Under the pieces are notes generated by a model. That model saw nothing but the letters and a program-made list of their open reading frames with translations. It ran no database searches and was not told the DNA's origin. 64,000 nucleotides of DNA from Pseudomonas sp. S35 (GTDB lineage: Bacteria; Pseudomonadota; Gammaproteobacteria; Pseudomonadales; Pseudomonadaceae). Every line of letters starts with the position of its first letter. Position 1 is the stretch's first letter. Shown one piece after another: positions 35,150 through 44,381 of the stretch. A program made the position numbers and the translations under genes. The stretch is taken from the NCBI RefSeq assembly GCF_009866765.1, contig NZ_CP019431.1:558001-622000 (forward strand), written 5' to 3'.

Positions 35150-37054
35150 ATGGCCACTCCCAGCGCTAGCTCTTATAACGCCGACGCCATCGAAGTCCTC
35201 TCGGGCCTCGACCCGGTGCGCAAACGCCCCGGCATGTACACCGACACCAGTCGGCCGAACCACCTTGCCCAGGAAGTCATCGACAACAGCGTCGACGAAG
35301 CCTTGGCCGGGCACGCCAAGTCGGTGCACGTCATTCTCCACGCGGATCATTCCCTGGAAGTGTCCGACGACGGCCGCGGCATGCCAGTGGACATTCACCC
35401 GGAAGAGGGCGTGTCGGGCGTCGAGCTGATCCTCACCAAGCTGCACGCCGGCGGCAAGTTCTCCAACAAGAACTACCAGTTCTCCGGTGGCTTGCACGGT
35501 GTGGGTATTTCCGTGGTCAATGCCCTGTCGACCCTGGTGCGAGTCAAGGTCAAGCGCGACGGCAATGAGTACCAGATGACCTTCGCCGATGGTTACAAAG
35601 CCACCGACCTGGAAGTGATCGGCACCGTAGGCAAGCGCAATACCGGCACCAGCGTGTACTTCGCGCCGGACCCGAAATACTTCGATTCGCCGAAATTCTC
35701 CATCAGCCGCCTCAAGCACGTGCTCAAGGCCAAGGCCGTGTTGTGCCCGGGCCTGCTGGTGACCTTTGAAGACAAAGGCACCGGCGAGAAAGTCGAGTGG
35801 CACTACGAAGACGGCCTGCGCTCTTACCTGGAAGACTCCGTCAGCGACTTCGAGCGCCTGCCCAACGAGCCGTTCTGCGGCAGCCTGGCCGGTAATAAAG
35901 AAGCCGTCGACTGGGCGCTGCTGTGGTTGCCCGAAGGCGGCGACAGCGTGCAGGAAAGCTACGTCAACCTGATCCCCACCGCCCAGGGTGGCACCCACGT
36001 CAACGGTTTGCGCCAAGGCCTGCTGGATGCCATGCGCGAATTCTGCGAATACCGCAGCCTGTTGCCACGCGGCGTGAAGCTGGCGCCGGAAGACGTGTGG
36101 GAGCGCATCGCGTTCGTGCTGTCGATGAAAATGCAGGAGCCGCAATTCTCCGGCCAGACCAAAGAGCGTCTGTCGTCCCGTGAAGCCGCGGCGTTTGTCT
36201 CCGGGGTGGTCAAGGACGCCTTCAGCCTGTGGCTCAACGAGCATCCTGAGCTGGGCCTGGCCCTGGCGGAGCTGGCGATCAACAACGCCGGCCGTCGCCT
36301 CAAGGCCAGCAAGAAGGTCGAGCGCAAACGCATCACCCAGGGCCCGGCACTGCCCGGCAAACTGGCTGACTGCGCGGGGCAGGACCCGATGCGCTCCGAA
36401 CTGTTCCTGGTCGAAGGTGACTCCGCCGGTGGTTCTGCCAAACAAGCGCGAGACAAAGAGTTCCAGGCGATCCTGCCGTTGCGCGGCAAGATCCTCAACA
36501 CCTGGGAAGTCGACGGCAGTGAAGTCCTGGCCAGCCAGGAAGTGCACAACATTGCCGTGGCCATCGGTGTCGATCCGGGTTCGGCGGATATCGCCCAACT
36601 GCGCTATGGCAAGATCTGCATCCTCGCCGACGCCGACTCCGACGGCCTGCACATCGCCACGTTGCTCTGTGCATTGTTCGTGCAGCACTTTCGCCCGTTG
36701 GTGGATGCCGGTCACGTCTACGTCGCCATGCCGCCGCTGTACCGCATCGACCTGGGCAAGGAGATTTTCTATGCCCTGGACGAAGCCGAGCGCGATGGCA
36801 TCCTCGACCGGCTGGTCGCCGAGAAGAAACGCGGCAAGCCGCAGGTCACTCGATTCAAAGGCCTGGGTGAAATGAACCCGCCGCAACTGCGTGAAACCAC
36901 CATGGACCCGAATACCCGGCGCCTGGTGCAGTTGACCCTGGAAGACTACGCCGGTACTTCGGAAATGATGGACATGCTGCTGGCGAAGAAACGTGCGCCG
37001 GATCGTAAGGCGTGGCTGGAGTCCAAAGGCAACCTGGCCGAGGTGTTGGGCTGA
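35150..37054 (+). CDS. parE: DNA topoisomerase IV subunit B
   Basis: ATPase subunit of topoisomerase IV, which decatenates replicated chromosomes. The 634-residue length separates it from GyrB (about 800). GHKL ATPase motifs are DNSVDEAL (about 45-52), DDGRGMPVD and the GLHGVG loop. The TOPRIM domain has LFLVEGDSAGGSAKQARD and DADSDGLHI. The C-terminal part ends in DMLLAKKRAPDRKAWLE. Its stop overlaps the start of the next gene as TGATG, and parC follows after that gene. Confidence 0.97.
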   Translation: MATPSASSYNADAIEVLSGLDPVRKRPGMYTDTSRPNHLAQEVIDNSVDEALAGHAKSVHVILHADHSLEVSDDGRGMPVDIHPEEGVSGVELILTKLHAGGKFSNKNYQFSGGLHGVGISVVNALSTLVRVKVKRDGNEYQMTFADGYKATDLEVIGTVGKRNTGTSVYFAPDPKYFDSPKFSISRLKHVLKAKAVLCPGLLVTFEDKGTGEKVEWHYEDGLRSYLEDSVSDFERLPNEPFCGSLAGNKEAVDWALLWLPEGGDSVQESYVNLIPTAQGGTHVNGLRQGLLDAMREFCEYRSLLPRGVKLAPEDVWERIAFVLSMKMQEPQFSGQTKERLSSREAAAFVSGVVKDAFSLWLNEHPELGLALAELAINNAGRRLKASKKVERKRITQGPALPGKLADCAGQDPMRSELFLVEGDSAGGSAKQARDKEFQAILPLRGKILNTWEVDGSEVLASQEVHNIAVAIGVDPGSADIAQLRYGKICILADADSDGLHIATLLCALFVQHFRPLVDAGHVYVAMPPLYRIDLGKEIFYALDEAERDGILDRLVAEKKRGKPQVTRFKGLGEMNPPQLRETTMDPNTRRLVQLTLEDYAGTSEMMDMLLAKKRAPDRKAWLESKGNLAEVLG

Positions 37055-38058
37055 TGCGCACAGGCGTCGTCCTGGCGATCCTGATGTTGAGCGCGCTGGC
37101 GGCCACCTCGGTGGTGGCTGCGCCCGTGGCAGAGCTCAAACTCGTGTCCGAGCACCCCGTGGACGGCATGCGCGGCGGCAACCTCTCGGGGCTGGCGCTG
37201 TGCGGGGAGGCGTTGTGGACGGTTTCCGACCGCGACGACGACCAGATCTATCGCCTGGATAGGTCGGACACCGTTTGGAAGGCTGAAAAGTTCGGCATCG
37301 ATGTACCCCCTGTTCCTGAATCCGGGCTGCCCTGGGGATTGCGCTCGCGCACCAAGGCAGCGTCGTTTATTCGGGGCGGTGATCTGGATTTCGAAGGCGT
37401 CAGCTGCGATAACCAGGGCGGGCTGTATATCGTCAGCGAGTCTCACGCCGCTGTCCTGCGAGTGTCGCTTCACGGCGATGACAGCTATACGCGATGGTTG
37501 CAGATTGCCCCGGGCATGGTGCGTGAGGCCCGGGCCAGCGGCATGCTGCTGCACTTCAATGCCTTGTTTGAAGGGTTGGCGGTCAACCCTGAAGGCAACC
37601 AGATCTGGTTGGCGGCCGAGCGTGAACGACGCGGCTTGATTTCGATCAAGCGTGGCCAGAGCCTCTGGAATTGCGACGGTCCTTGCGTATTGCTGAGTGA
37701 GGCCGGCCAGGAAGTGCAGCCGGTCAAGTTCACCGACGCCAAGGCCGTGTCCAAGGACTTCGCCGATCTTTCACTGTTCAACGGCAAGCTGTTTACCCTG
37801 GAACGGAATGCGTTCCAGATTTGCCGGCGCGATGCGGTCACGGCCAAGGTCGAGCTGTGCTGGTCGTTCGCCGACGAAACCCTGACGCCCGAGCGGCGTT
37901 ACGCCCAACCTTATGGCCTGGCCGAAGCCCTGGTGGTGGATGCCGAGGGCGCGTGGGTAGGCATCGACAACAACTTCGGCCCCCGTGCCGATGGTGAAAA
38001 ACGCCCGGTGGTCTATCGTTTTGCCGCCCCGGTCGGCGGCTGGAGTGCCCAGCCTTGA
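37054..38058 (+). CDS. Secreted esterase-like (phytase-type beta-propeller) protein
   Basis: A 334-residue protein with a Sec signal peptide (MRTGVVLAILMLSALAATSVVAA) and a beta-propeller-like body of the esterase-like activity of phytase family. Seen features include GGNLSGLALCGEALWTVSDRDDDQIYRLD (about 43-71), DLDFEGVSCD and AEALVVDAEGAWVGIDNN, giving repeated blade-like strands. Start is ATG 37054, overlapping the parE stop, so it is translationally coupled to parE and transcribed with parE and parC. The role of a periplasmic protein in this operon is unclear. Confidence 0.82.
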   Translation: MRTGVVLAILMLSALAATSVVAAPVAELKLVSEHPVDGMRGGNLSGLALCGEALWTVSDRDDDQIYRLDRSDTVWKAEKFGIDVPPVPESGLPWGLRSRTKAASFIRGGDLDFEGVSCDNQGGLYIVSESHAAVLRVSLHGDDSYTRWLQIAPGMVREARASGMLLHFNALFEGLAVNPEGNQIWLAAERERRGLISIKRGQSLWNCDGPCVLLSEAGQEVQPVKFTDAKAVSKDFADLSLFNGKLFTLERNAFQICRRDAVTAKVELCWSFADETLTPERRYAQPYGLAEALVVDAEGAWVGIDNNFGPRADGEKRPVVYRFAAPVGGWSAQP

Positions 38059-38131
38059 ATGATCAAACACTTGAATTGACCCGGCGCAGCGGCAGTTCCG
38101 CTGCGCCTTACCAAACAATGATGAGGCCCGC

Positions 38132-40396
38132 ATGAGTGACATCCTCGCAGACAGCTTAGACGGCGTAGAACGCCGGTCGCTGGCTGACTTCACCGAAAAT
38201 GCCTACCTCAACTACTCCATGTACGTGATCATGGACCGTGCCTTGCCGCATATCGGCGACGGCCTCAAACCCGTGCAACGGCGCATCATCTACGCCATGA
38301 GTGAGTTGGGCCTGGACGCCGATTCCAAGCACAAGAAGTCGGCGCGTACCGTCGGTGACGTGCTGGGTAAGTTCCACCCCCACGGCGACTCGGCGTGCTA
38401 CGAAGCCATGGTGCTGATGGCCCAGCCGTTCAGCTACCGCTACACGTTGGTGGACGGCCAGGGTAACTGGGGTGCGCCGGATGATCCCAAGTCCTTCGCC
38501 GCCATGCGTTACACCGAGGCGCGCTTGTCGCGGTATTCGCAGGTGTTGCTCAGCGAGTTGGGTCAGGGCACGGCGAACTGGGGGCCGAACTTTGACGGCA
38601 CCCTCGACGAACCCCTGGTGTTACCAGCACGTTTGCCGAATATCCTGCTTAATGGCACCACCGGTATTGCGGTCGGCATGGCCACTGACGTACCGCCGCA
38701 CAACCTGCGCGAAGTCGCTACCGCCTGCGTACGCTTGCTGGATGAGCCAAAGGCCACCGTCGAGCAGCTTTGCGAGCATATCCAGGGCCCGGACTACCCG
38801 ACCGAAGCGGAAATCATCACGCCGCGCGCCGACCTGCTGAAGATGTACGAAACCGGCAAGGGCTCGGTGCGCATGCGCGCCGTGTACCACATCGAAGACG
38901 GCGACATCATCGTCACCGCGCTGCCGCATCAGGTGTCCGGCGCCAAGGTGCTGGAGCAGATCGCCGCATTGATGCAGGCCAAACCGTCGAAGTTGCCCCA
39001 AGTCGCCGACCTGCGTGACGAGTCCGACCACGAAAACCCATGCCGCATCGTGATCATCCCGACCAACAGCCGGGTCGACCACGAAGTGCTGATGCAACAC
39101 CTGTTTGCCAGTACGGACTTGGAGTCCAGCTACCGGGTCAACGTCAACATCATCGGCCTGGACGGCAAGCCACAGCTGAAAAACCTGCGCAACCTGCTGG
39201 TGGAGTGGCTGGAGTTCCGGGTGCAGACCGTTCGTCGTCGCCTGCAATTTCGCTTGGACAAGGTTGAGCGCCGCCTGCACCTGTTGGACGGCTTGCTGAT
39301 TGCCTACCTCAACCTGGATGAAGTGATCCATATCATCCGTACCGCCGAGCACCCAAAAGCCGAGTTGATCGCGCGTTTCGAGCTGAGCGAGATCCAGGCC
39401 GACTACATCCTCGACACCCGCTTGCGCCAGTTGGCGCGATTGGAAGAAATGAAGCTGCGTGACGAACAGGACGCGCTGCTCAAGGAACAAGCCAAGCTGC
39501 AAGCCCTGCTGGGCAGCGAAACCAAGCTCAAAAAGCTGGTGCGCAGCGAACTGATCAAAGACGCCGAAACCTATGGCGATGACCGTCGTTCGCCGATCGT
39601 CCAACGTGCTGAAGCCAAAGCGCTGACAGAAACCGAACTGCTGCCGAACGAGAAAATTACCGTCGTTCTGTCGGAAAAGGGTTGGGTTCGTTCCGCCAAA
39701 GGGCATGATATTGACGCCACTGGCTTGTCGTACAAGGCCGGCGACGGGTTCAAGACCGCTGCGGCCGGGCGTTCCAACCAGTTTGCGGTATTTATCGACT
39801 CCACGGGGCGCAGCTACTCGGTGCCGGCGCACACCTTGCCATCCGCACGGGGGCAGGGCGAGCCGTTGACCGGGCGCCTGACGCCGCCGCCAGGGGCGAA
39901 TTTCGAGTGCGTGCTGCTGCCGGATGATGATTCGCTGTACGTCATCGCTTCCGACGCCGGTTACGGATTCGTGGTCAAGGGTGAAGACCTGCAGGCCAAG
40001 AACAAGGCGGGCAAGGCGCTGTTGAGCCTGCCGAACAACGCCAAGGTGATCCTGCCGCGACCGGTGGACGACCGCGAGAGCAATTGGCTGGCGTCGGTAA
40101 CTACCGAAGGGCGTCTGCTGGTGTTCAAGATCAGCGATCTGCCGCAATTGGGCAAAGGCAAGGGCAATAAGATTATTGGTATTCCAGGGGAGCGGGTGGC
40201 CAGTCGCGAAGAGTACGTGACCGACATCGCGGTGATCCCGGAGGGCGCCACCCTGGTGCTTCAGGCCGGCAAACGCACGCTGTCGCTGCGTCCCGACGAC
40301 TTGGAACACTACAAAGGCGAGCGTGGACGGCGTGGTAATAAACTGCCGCGGGGTTTCCAGCGAGTGGATGCTTTACTGGTTGAAACGCCTGTTTAA
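38132..40396 (+). CDS. parC: DNA topoisomerase IV subunit A
   Basis: Breakage-reunion subunit of topoisomerase IV. The 754-residue protein has the winged-helix domain with catalytic Tyr127 in [11 protein letters not shown]. The quinolone-resistance region is [12 protein letters not shown]; the key residues Ser87 and Glu91 are the susceptible forms. The C-terminal beta-pinwheel repeats (about 500-740) are degenerate, as in ParC rather than GyrA. It is 73 bases after the esterase-like gene and shares its operon with parE. Confidence 0.97.
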   Translation: MSDILADSLDGVERRSLADFTENAYLNYSMYVIMDRALPHIGDGLKPVQRRIIYAMSELGLDADSKHKKSARTVGDVLGKFHPHGDSACYEAMVLMAQPFSYRYTLVDGQGNWGAPDDPKSFAAMRYTEARLSRYSQVLLSELGQGTANWGPNFDGTLDEPLVLPARLPNILLNGTTGIAVGMATDVPPHNLREVATACVRLLDEPKATVEQLCEHIQGPDYPTEAEIITPRADLLKMYETGKGSVRMRAVYHIEDGDIIVTALPHQVSGAKVLEQIAALMQAKPSKLPQVADLRDESDHENPCRIVIIPTNSRVDHEVLMQHLFASTDLESSYRVNVNIIGLDGKPQLKNLRNLLVEWLEFRVQTVRRRLQFRLDKVERRLHLLDGLLIAYLNLDEVIHIIRTAEHPKAELIARFELSEIQADYILDTRLRQLARLEEMKLRDEQDALLKEQAKLQALLGSETKLKKLVRSELIKDAETYGDDRRSPIVQRAEAKALTETELLPNEKITVVLSEKGWVRSAKGHDIDATGLSYKAGDGFKTAAAGRSNQFAVFIDSTGRSYSVPAHTLPSARGQGEPLTGRLTPPPGANFECVLLPDDDSLYVIASDAGYGFVVKGEDLQAKNKAGKALLSLPNNAKVILPRPVDDRESNWLASVTTEGRLLVFKISDLPQLGKGKGNKIIGIPGERVASREEYVTDIAVIPEGATLVLQAGKRTLSLRPDDLEHYKGERGRRGNKLPRGFQRVDALLVETPV

Positions 40397-40411
40397 GGCG
40401 TACTAGAGCCC

Positions 40412-40439
40412 TCGATCTACGATTTAACGCGTAGATCGA
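40412..40439. repeat. Perfect 10-base inverted repeat after parC
   Basis: TCGATCTACG at 40412 and CGTAGATCGA at 40430 enclose an 8-base loop. There is no proper U-tract on either side, so it is not a standard terminator. It lies in the 173-base parC to pqiC gap, 15 bases after the parC stop. Confidence 0.75.
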
Positions 40440-40445
40440 CGCTTT

Positions 40446-40496
40446 GGCGCTGGAGTCATGGCGCATATTCACGGATGATATGGCCTTTCCAGCGCC
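40446..40496. repeat. Perfect 9-base inverted repeat before the PqiC-like gene
   Basis: GGCGCTGGA at 40446 and TCCAGCGCC at 40488 are exact complements separated by 33 bases. It follows directly after the dyad at 40412. Together they make this short gap unusually structured; a leader RNA or protein-binding site is possible. Confidence 0.65.
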
Positions 40497-40569
40497 GGCG
40501 TGGCCGAGCGTGTTTAGGTTATTTTTAGTATTACATTGTGGTTCGCCTTGTGGCAGCCACCTGGATGGG

Positions 40570-41283
40570 ATGATGACTGCTCCACGCCTTCCTCTATTTT
40601 TGATGCTCGCTGGCCTTCTGGGGCTGGCGGGTTGCAGCACGCACCAGCCGGTGTCGCTGTACCAGCTGGACAGCGGAAGTCCGGCGCAACCTGCACAAAG
40701 TGCGGGTATGGCGGTCCTGCTGGGCCCGGTGGTGGTTGCCGACTACCTGCAACGCGAAACCCTGCTGCAACGTCAGAACGACGGCAGCCTGCAAGGTTCC
40801 ACCGATGGTCGTTGGGCGGGCAGCTTGTCCTCCGACATCAACCAGTTGATGCTGCGCCAAGTGGCCGGTCATCTGGACAGCCAGCGTGTGGTCCTGTCGC
40901 CTGCGCCCGCCGGTTTTTCGCCGGATGTGCAGGTGTTGCTGACCATCACCCGACTGGACTCGGGGACATCGCAGCCGGCCATCCTCGATGCGCAATGGCG
41001 TTTGATCGACCGTCGTGGTCAGGTGCGCGACAGCCGCATCGTGCATTTGCAGGAAGAACACGCGGGTACCACCGCGTCCCAGGTCCAGGCCCAGGGCGTG
41101 CTGTTGCAGAATCTGGCGCAGCAGTTGTCGGTGGCCCTCAAGCCATTGGCCAACCAGCCGCCGATTGCCGAGGCGCCGCGCAAGCAAGCCCCGGCGGTGC
41201 AGGCCAAGCCAGCAGAGCCGCAGAAGCCGAAAATGCCGATGGCTACGCCGATCCGTACGGATATGGAAGTGTTCAGGTTCTGA
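40570..41283 (+). CDS. PqiC-family lipoprotein (orphan)
   Basis: A 237-residue lipoprotein of the PqiC (ABC-type transport auxiliary, DUF330) family. Signal MMTAPRLPLFLMLAGLLGLAGC ends in the lipobox L-A-G-C. The mature protein begins with the family-typical VSLYQLDSG strand and has GPVVVADYLQRE and GSLSSDINQLMLRQVAGHLDS. A proline/alanine/lysine-rich tail (about 200-230) precedes a short ending. PqiC normally works with PqiA and PqiB in lipid transport between membranes; those genes are absent here. Start could also be the next ATG at 40573. A strong terminator follows. Confidence 0.8.
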   Translation: MMTAPRLPLFLMLAGLLGLAGCSTHQPVSLYQLDSGSPAQPAQSAGMAVLLGPVVVADYLQRETLLQRQNDGSLQGSTDGRWAGSLSSDINQLMLRQVAGHLDSQRVVLSPAPAGFSPDVQVLLTITRLDSGTSQPAILDAQWRLIDRRGQVRDSRIVHLQEEHAGTTASQVQAQGVLLQNLAQQLSVALKPLANQPPIAEAPRKQAPAVQAKPAEPQKPKMPMATPIRTDMEVFRF

Positions 41284-41298
41284 TCTGACATCGCCCAC

Positions 41299-41331
41299 AA
41301 AAAAGGCCCGCTGATTCAGCGGGCCTTTTTG
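41299..41331 (+). terminator. Rho-independent terminator after the PqiC-like gene
   Basis: GGCCCGCT at 41305, loop GATTC, and AGCGGGCC at 41318, followed by TTTTT. A run of A residues precedes the stem, so it can also work for the convergent gene at 41452. Confidence 0.93.
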
Positions 41332-41344
41332 TTGTACGAATAAA

Positions 41345-41433
41345 TGTGGGAGGGGGCTTGCCCCCGATGGCTGAGTATCAGTTAGCACATCATTAACTGA
41401 ACCACCGCTATCGGGGGCAAGCCCCCTCCCACA
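41345..41433. repeat. REPIN between the PqiC-like gene and the AhpA-like gene
   Basis: Two REP copies in inverted order: TGTGGGAGGGGGCTTGCCCC (to GAT) at 41345-41368 and the complementary ATCGGGGGCAAGCCCCCTCC (to ACA) at 41410-41433, with a 41-base less-conserved middle. The two arms are perfect complements over 24 bases. Confidence 0.9.
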
Positions 41434-41451
41434 TTAGCCCTGCAGTGTTCT

Positions 41452-42978
41452 TCAGGGCTTGCGGGTCTCATGCATCCGCGCCAACTGCCGCTCCAGCATC
41501 GACGGATATGGCTCCATCAATCGCTCCACACAGCTGGCGCCTTCAGGGCTGGCAATCGGGCGGATGCGTGCGCGTTGGCGGATCAGCGAGTCTTCACTGA
41601 TCTTGCGCTCCACCAGCAGCAGGTTGCGGCTGTGTTGCGACAGGGCCAGGGCGTCCTGGGCGATTTCGGTCAGCAGCAGGTCGATCTGGCTCATGCCAAA
41701 CAAATCGTCACCCACCGTCAGGCCAAGCTGCAATTGCAGGGTGATGCCGCTGTCGGCCACTTCGATCTGCAGGGCATGGCCCAGGGCGCGCAGCAGCTCG
41801 CCGCAGCAGATGGCGTTGGTCAGGTAGTCTTCGCCGCTGTCTTCGCTGTGGAACAGCATCAGCGTGCTGCCGTCGTTCAGGGTGTGCAGTTCGCTCTGGT
41901 ACAGCGAGGCTGCCTGGTCGAGGCAATCGCGATAGCGCTCCAGCAGTTCGGTCAGGCGTGCACGGGGCAGGCGGCGCAGTTGGTCTTGTGCGCCCAATTG
42001 CACGGCCAGTACGGCGCTGTGCTGGGGTTCGGCATTTTTTGCCGGCGCGGGTTTTGGCGCGACAGCCGGGCTGGTGGCTGAAGTGTCACGCAGGTCGGCG
42101 AACGGGTCTTCGTCGTCCAGTTCATCTTCTTCGGCCTGGATTACCTTGCGTGTGGCGGGCTTGAGGCCGGCCACCGGGGCGCTTTCGTCGAAGCCTGGGT
42201 CACGCAGGTCGCGCACTTCAAACTCGGGTTCGTCGTCGTAATCGCTGTCGTCGAACTCAGGTTCCGGTTCAACCTTGGGTGCTGGCTCCGGGGCGAAGCT
42301 GGCGTGCAGTTGGCGGGCGAGGTCGCCGATTTCGTCCTGGCGGTCGGTGGCCGGGGTGTGTTCGTCGATATCGCGCAGCCAGATGCGCAGTTGCATCAAC
42401 GGCGTGGAGATATGCCGGCCCAGGCGCAGGCTCAAAGCCAGTGCCAGTGCCAGCAGGATCGCGCTGAGGATGCCCATGCTTTGCAGGCTGATGGTCATCG
42501 GTTGCTGGAATTGCTGCATGTCCAGGCTGATGCGCAGTTGGCCGGCCTTCACGTCCTGGAACGTGATGTTGCTCTGGTACAGGCCTTCGGCTTCACCCAG
42601 CAGGCCGTTTTTCGGGCGCTGCCCGGCTTCGGCCATGATGCGGTTGTCCACGCTGTAGATCGCGGCGTGGGCCACCAGCGGGTTCTTGGTCAGGTTGTTG
42701 AGCAGCACGTTGAGGCTGAGGATGTCGTTGGACACCAACAGCTCGGTCGCCGAGGTGGCGGTCTGGGTGGTCAAGCTCTCGCCCAGGGCGTCGGCTTGCT
42801 CGTGCATGGCCTGTTTGAACTGCAAACCCATCACGCAGGCGTAGATCACCAGGGCCAGGGCGACCAGGATCACATTATGGCTGGCGATGCGTAATGCGAT
42901 CGGTACACGGCGGTGGCGCAGTGCCCGGAAGATCAGCAGGAAGAAGTTATCGGTTTTTACTGGCGTGGGCCGGTTCAC
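41452..42978 (-). CDS. AhpA/YtjB family membrane protein
   Basis: A 508-residue protein divergent from serB, the same arrangement as E. coli ytjB (smp) and serB. It has an N-terminal membrane helix (NVILVALALVIYACVMGL), a periplasmic sensor-like part (about 50-155), a second helix (GILSAILLALALALSL) with a short HAMP-like stretch, then a very acidic low-complexity linker (about 235-310, rich in E, D and P) and a soluble C-terminal domain. GTG at 42978 is chosen over the ATG at 43041, which would lie close to the serB promoter and gives an odd N-terminus. Function is unclear; peroxide or membrane roles have been proposed for relatives. Confidence 0.8.
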   Translation of the reverse strand: MNRPTPVKTDNFFLLIFRALRHRRVPIALRIASHNVILVALALVIYACVMGLQFKQAMHEQADALGESLTTQTATSATELLVSNDILSLNVLLNNLTKNPLVAHAAIYSVDNRIMAEAGQRPKNGLLGEAEGLYQSNITFQDVKAGQLRISLDMQQFQQPMTISLQSMGILSAILLALALALSLRLGRHISTPLMQLRIWLRDIDEHTPATDRQDEIGDLARQLHASFAPEPAPKVEPEPEFDDSDYDDEPEFEVRDLRDPGFDESAPVAGLKPATRKVIQAEEDELDDEDPFADLRDTSATSPAVAPKPAPAKNAEPQHSAVLAVQLGAQDQLRRLPRARLTELLERYRDCLDQAASLYQSELHTLNDGSTLMLFHSEDSGEDYLTNAICCGELLRALGHALQIEVADSGITLQLQLGLTVGDDLFGMSQIDLLLTEIAQDALALSQHSRNLLLVERKISEDSLIRQRARIRPIASPEGASCVERLMEPYPSMLERQLARMHETRKP

Positions 42979-43076
42979 TTGCGCTCGGCTCTCGGTCCGT
43001 GAAGTTGACGCGCAGTATAGCGACAGGCCCAAGACCGGCAAAGCGCTGGCTGTGCCCGATGGTCACTGAAAGTGGG

Positions 43077-43082
43077 TAGAAT
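43077..43082 (+). promoter_or_regulatory. Possible -10 box (TAGAAT) of serB
   Basis: TAGAAT followed by GCGG, a common Pseudomonas promoter pattern, 30 bases before the serB TTG. No clear -35 hexamer is seen. Confidence 0.45.
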
Positions 43083-43111
43083 GCGGTTTTTTTCCAGCCT
43101 GGGGGTGCGCC

Positions 43112-44326
43112 TTGCGCGAAATTGTCCTGATTAACATCACAGGGGTTGACCGTCCGGGTCTTACCGCAGCCATTACCGGTGTTCTGGCCCAGGGTGGTGT
43201 GAACATTCTCGACATCGGCCAGGCGGTGATCCACGACACCTTGTCGTTCGGCATCCTGGTGGAAATCCCGAGCACCGAGCAGGCCTCGTCCGTGCTCAAG
43301 GACATCCTGTTTACGGCGTACAAGCTGGATCAACAGGTGCGTTTCACTCCGGTGTCCGAAGAGGACTACCAGCACTGGGTGGCGGGTCAGGGCAAGAAAC
43401 GCCACATCGTGACGCTGTTGACCCGCAAGGTCACCGCCGAGCAACTGCAGCGGGTCAGCTCCATCACTGCGCAGTACGGGTTGAACATCGATCATATCGA
43501 CCGTCTGTCGGGCCGCATGCCGTTGGACACACCGGCTGATCAGGGCAAGGGTTGCATCGAGTTCTCCGTGCGCGGCGAGCCGGCCGATCCGCAGGCCTTG
43601 CGCGCGGAATTCCTCAGCGTGGCCCAAGAGCTGAACGTCGACATCGCCTTCCAGGAAGACTCGCTGTTCCGTCGTAACCGTCGACTGGCGGTGTTCGACA
43701 TGGATTCCACGCTGATCGAAGCTGAAGTCATTGATGAACTGGCCAAGGCTGCGGGCGTGGGCGAGCAGGTTTCGGCGATCACCGAACGTGCGATGGCTGG
43801 CGAGCTGGACTTTCGTGCCAGCTTCAAAGAGCGCCTGGCGCTGCTCAAGGGTTTGGACGTTAGCGTCTTGGACTCTATCGGTGCCTCGCTACGCCTGACA
43901 GAAGGTGCCGAAACCCTGTTCGCCGAACTCAAGCGCCTAGGCTACAAAACCGCGATCCTGTCCGGCGGCTTCACCTACTTTGCCAAGCAATTGCAGGCCA
44001 AGCTGGGCATCGACTATGTGTTCGCCAACGAGCTGGAAGTGGTGGACGGCAAGGTCACAGGCGTGGCGGTGGAGCCGATCGTCGACGCACAGCGCAAAGC
44101 GGATTTGCTGAAGGAGTTGGCCTACAAGGAAGGCTTGCGTCTGGAGCAGACCATTGCAGTCGGCGACGGCGCGAATGACTTGCCGATGCTGGCGATTGCC
44201 GGGTTGGGTGTCGCGTTCCGCGCCAAGCCGTTGGTGAAGCAGTCGGCCAAGCAGGCGATTTCGACGTTGGGGCTCGATGGCGTGCTGTATCTGCTGGGCT
44301 TTCGCGACCGAGACGGGCAGCTCTAA
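43112..44326 (+). CDS. serB: Phosphoserine phosphatase SerB
   Basis: Last step of serine synthesis: phosphoserine to serine and phosphate. The 404-residue protein has two N-terminal ACT domains (about 1-80 and 97-180) and a HAD phosphatase domain with FDMDST (nucleophile D196, acid D198), AILSGGFTYF and the GDGANDLPML motif. Start is TTG at 43112, supported by GGGGG upstream and by the REIVLINITGVDRPG opening of the first ACT domain. Divergent from the AhpA/YtjB gene. Ends just before a compact REP palindrome. Confidence 0.95.
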   Translation: MREIVLINITGVDRPGLTAAITGVLAQGGVNILDIGQAVIHDTLSFGILVEIPSTEQASSVLKDILFTAYKLDQQVRFTPVSEEDYQHWVAGQGKKRHIVTLLTRKVTAEQLQRVSSITAQYGLNIDHIDRLSGRMPLDTPADQGKGCIEFSVRGEPADPQALRAEFLSVAQELNVDIAFQEDSLFRRNRRLAVFDMDSTLIEAEVIDELAKAAGVGEQVSAITERAMAGELDFRASFKERLALLKGLDVSVLDSIGASLRLTEGAETLFAELKRLGYKTAILSGGFTYFAKQLQAKLGIDYVFANELEVVDGKVTGVAVEPIVDAQRKADLLKELAYKEGLRLEQTIAVGDGANDLPMLAIAGLGVAFRAKPLVKQSAKQAISTLGLDGVLYLLGFRDRDGQL

Positions 44327-44331
44327 CTGAG

Positions 44332-44359
44332 TGTGGGAGGGGGCAAGCCCCCTCCCACA
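44332..44359. repeat. Compact REP palindrome between convergent serB and psd
   Basis: TGTGGGAGGGGG, a CAAG loop, then CCCCCTCCCACA: a perfect 12-base stem with a 4-base loop. It resembles a single fused REP/half-REPIN, unlike the paired forms at 26544, 41345 and 51508. It may terminate both convergent genes. Confidence 0.85.
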
Positions 44360-44381
44360 TTGGATCTTTACAGGTCTGGAA

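Noticed and set aside
38621..40309. A 562-residue open frame antisense to parC
   Set aside because: Same reason: a shadow of a conserved essential gene with no domain of its own.
40412..40439. The post-parC dyad as a terminator
   Set aside because: The stem is perfect but no U-tract follows on either strand.
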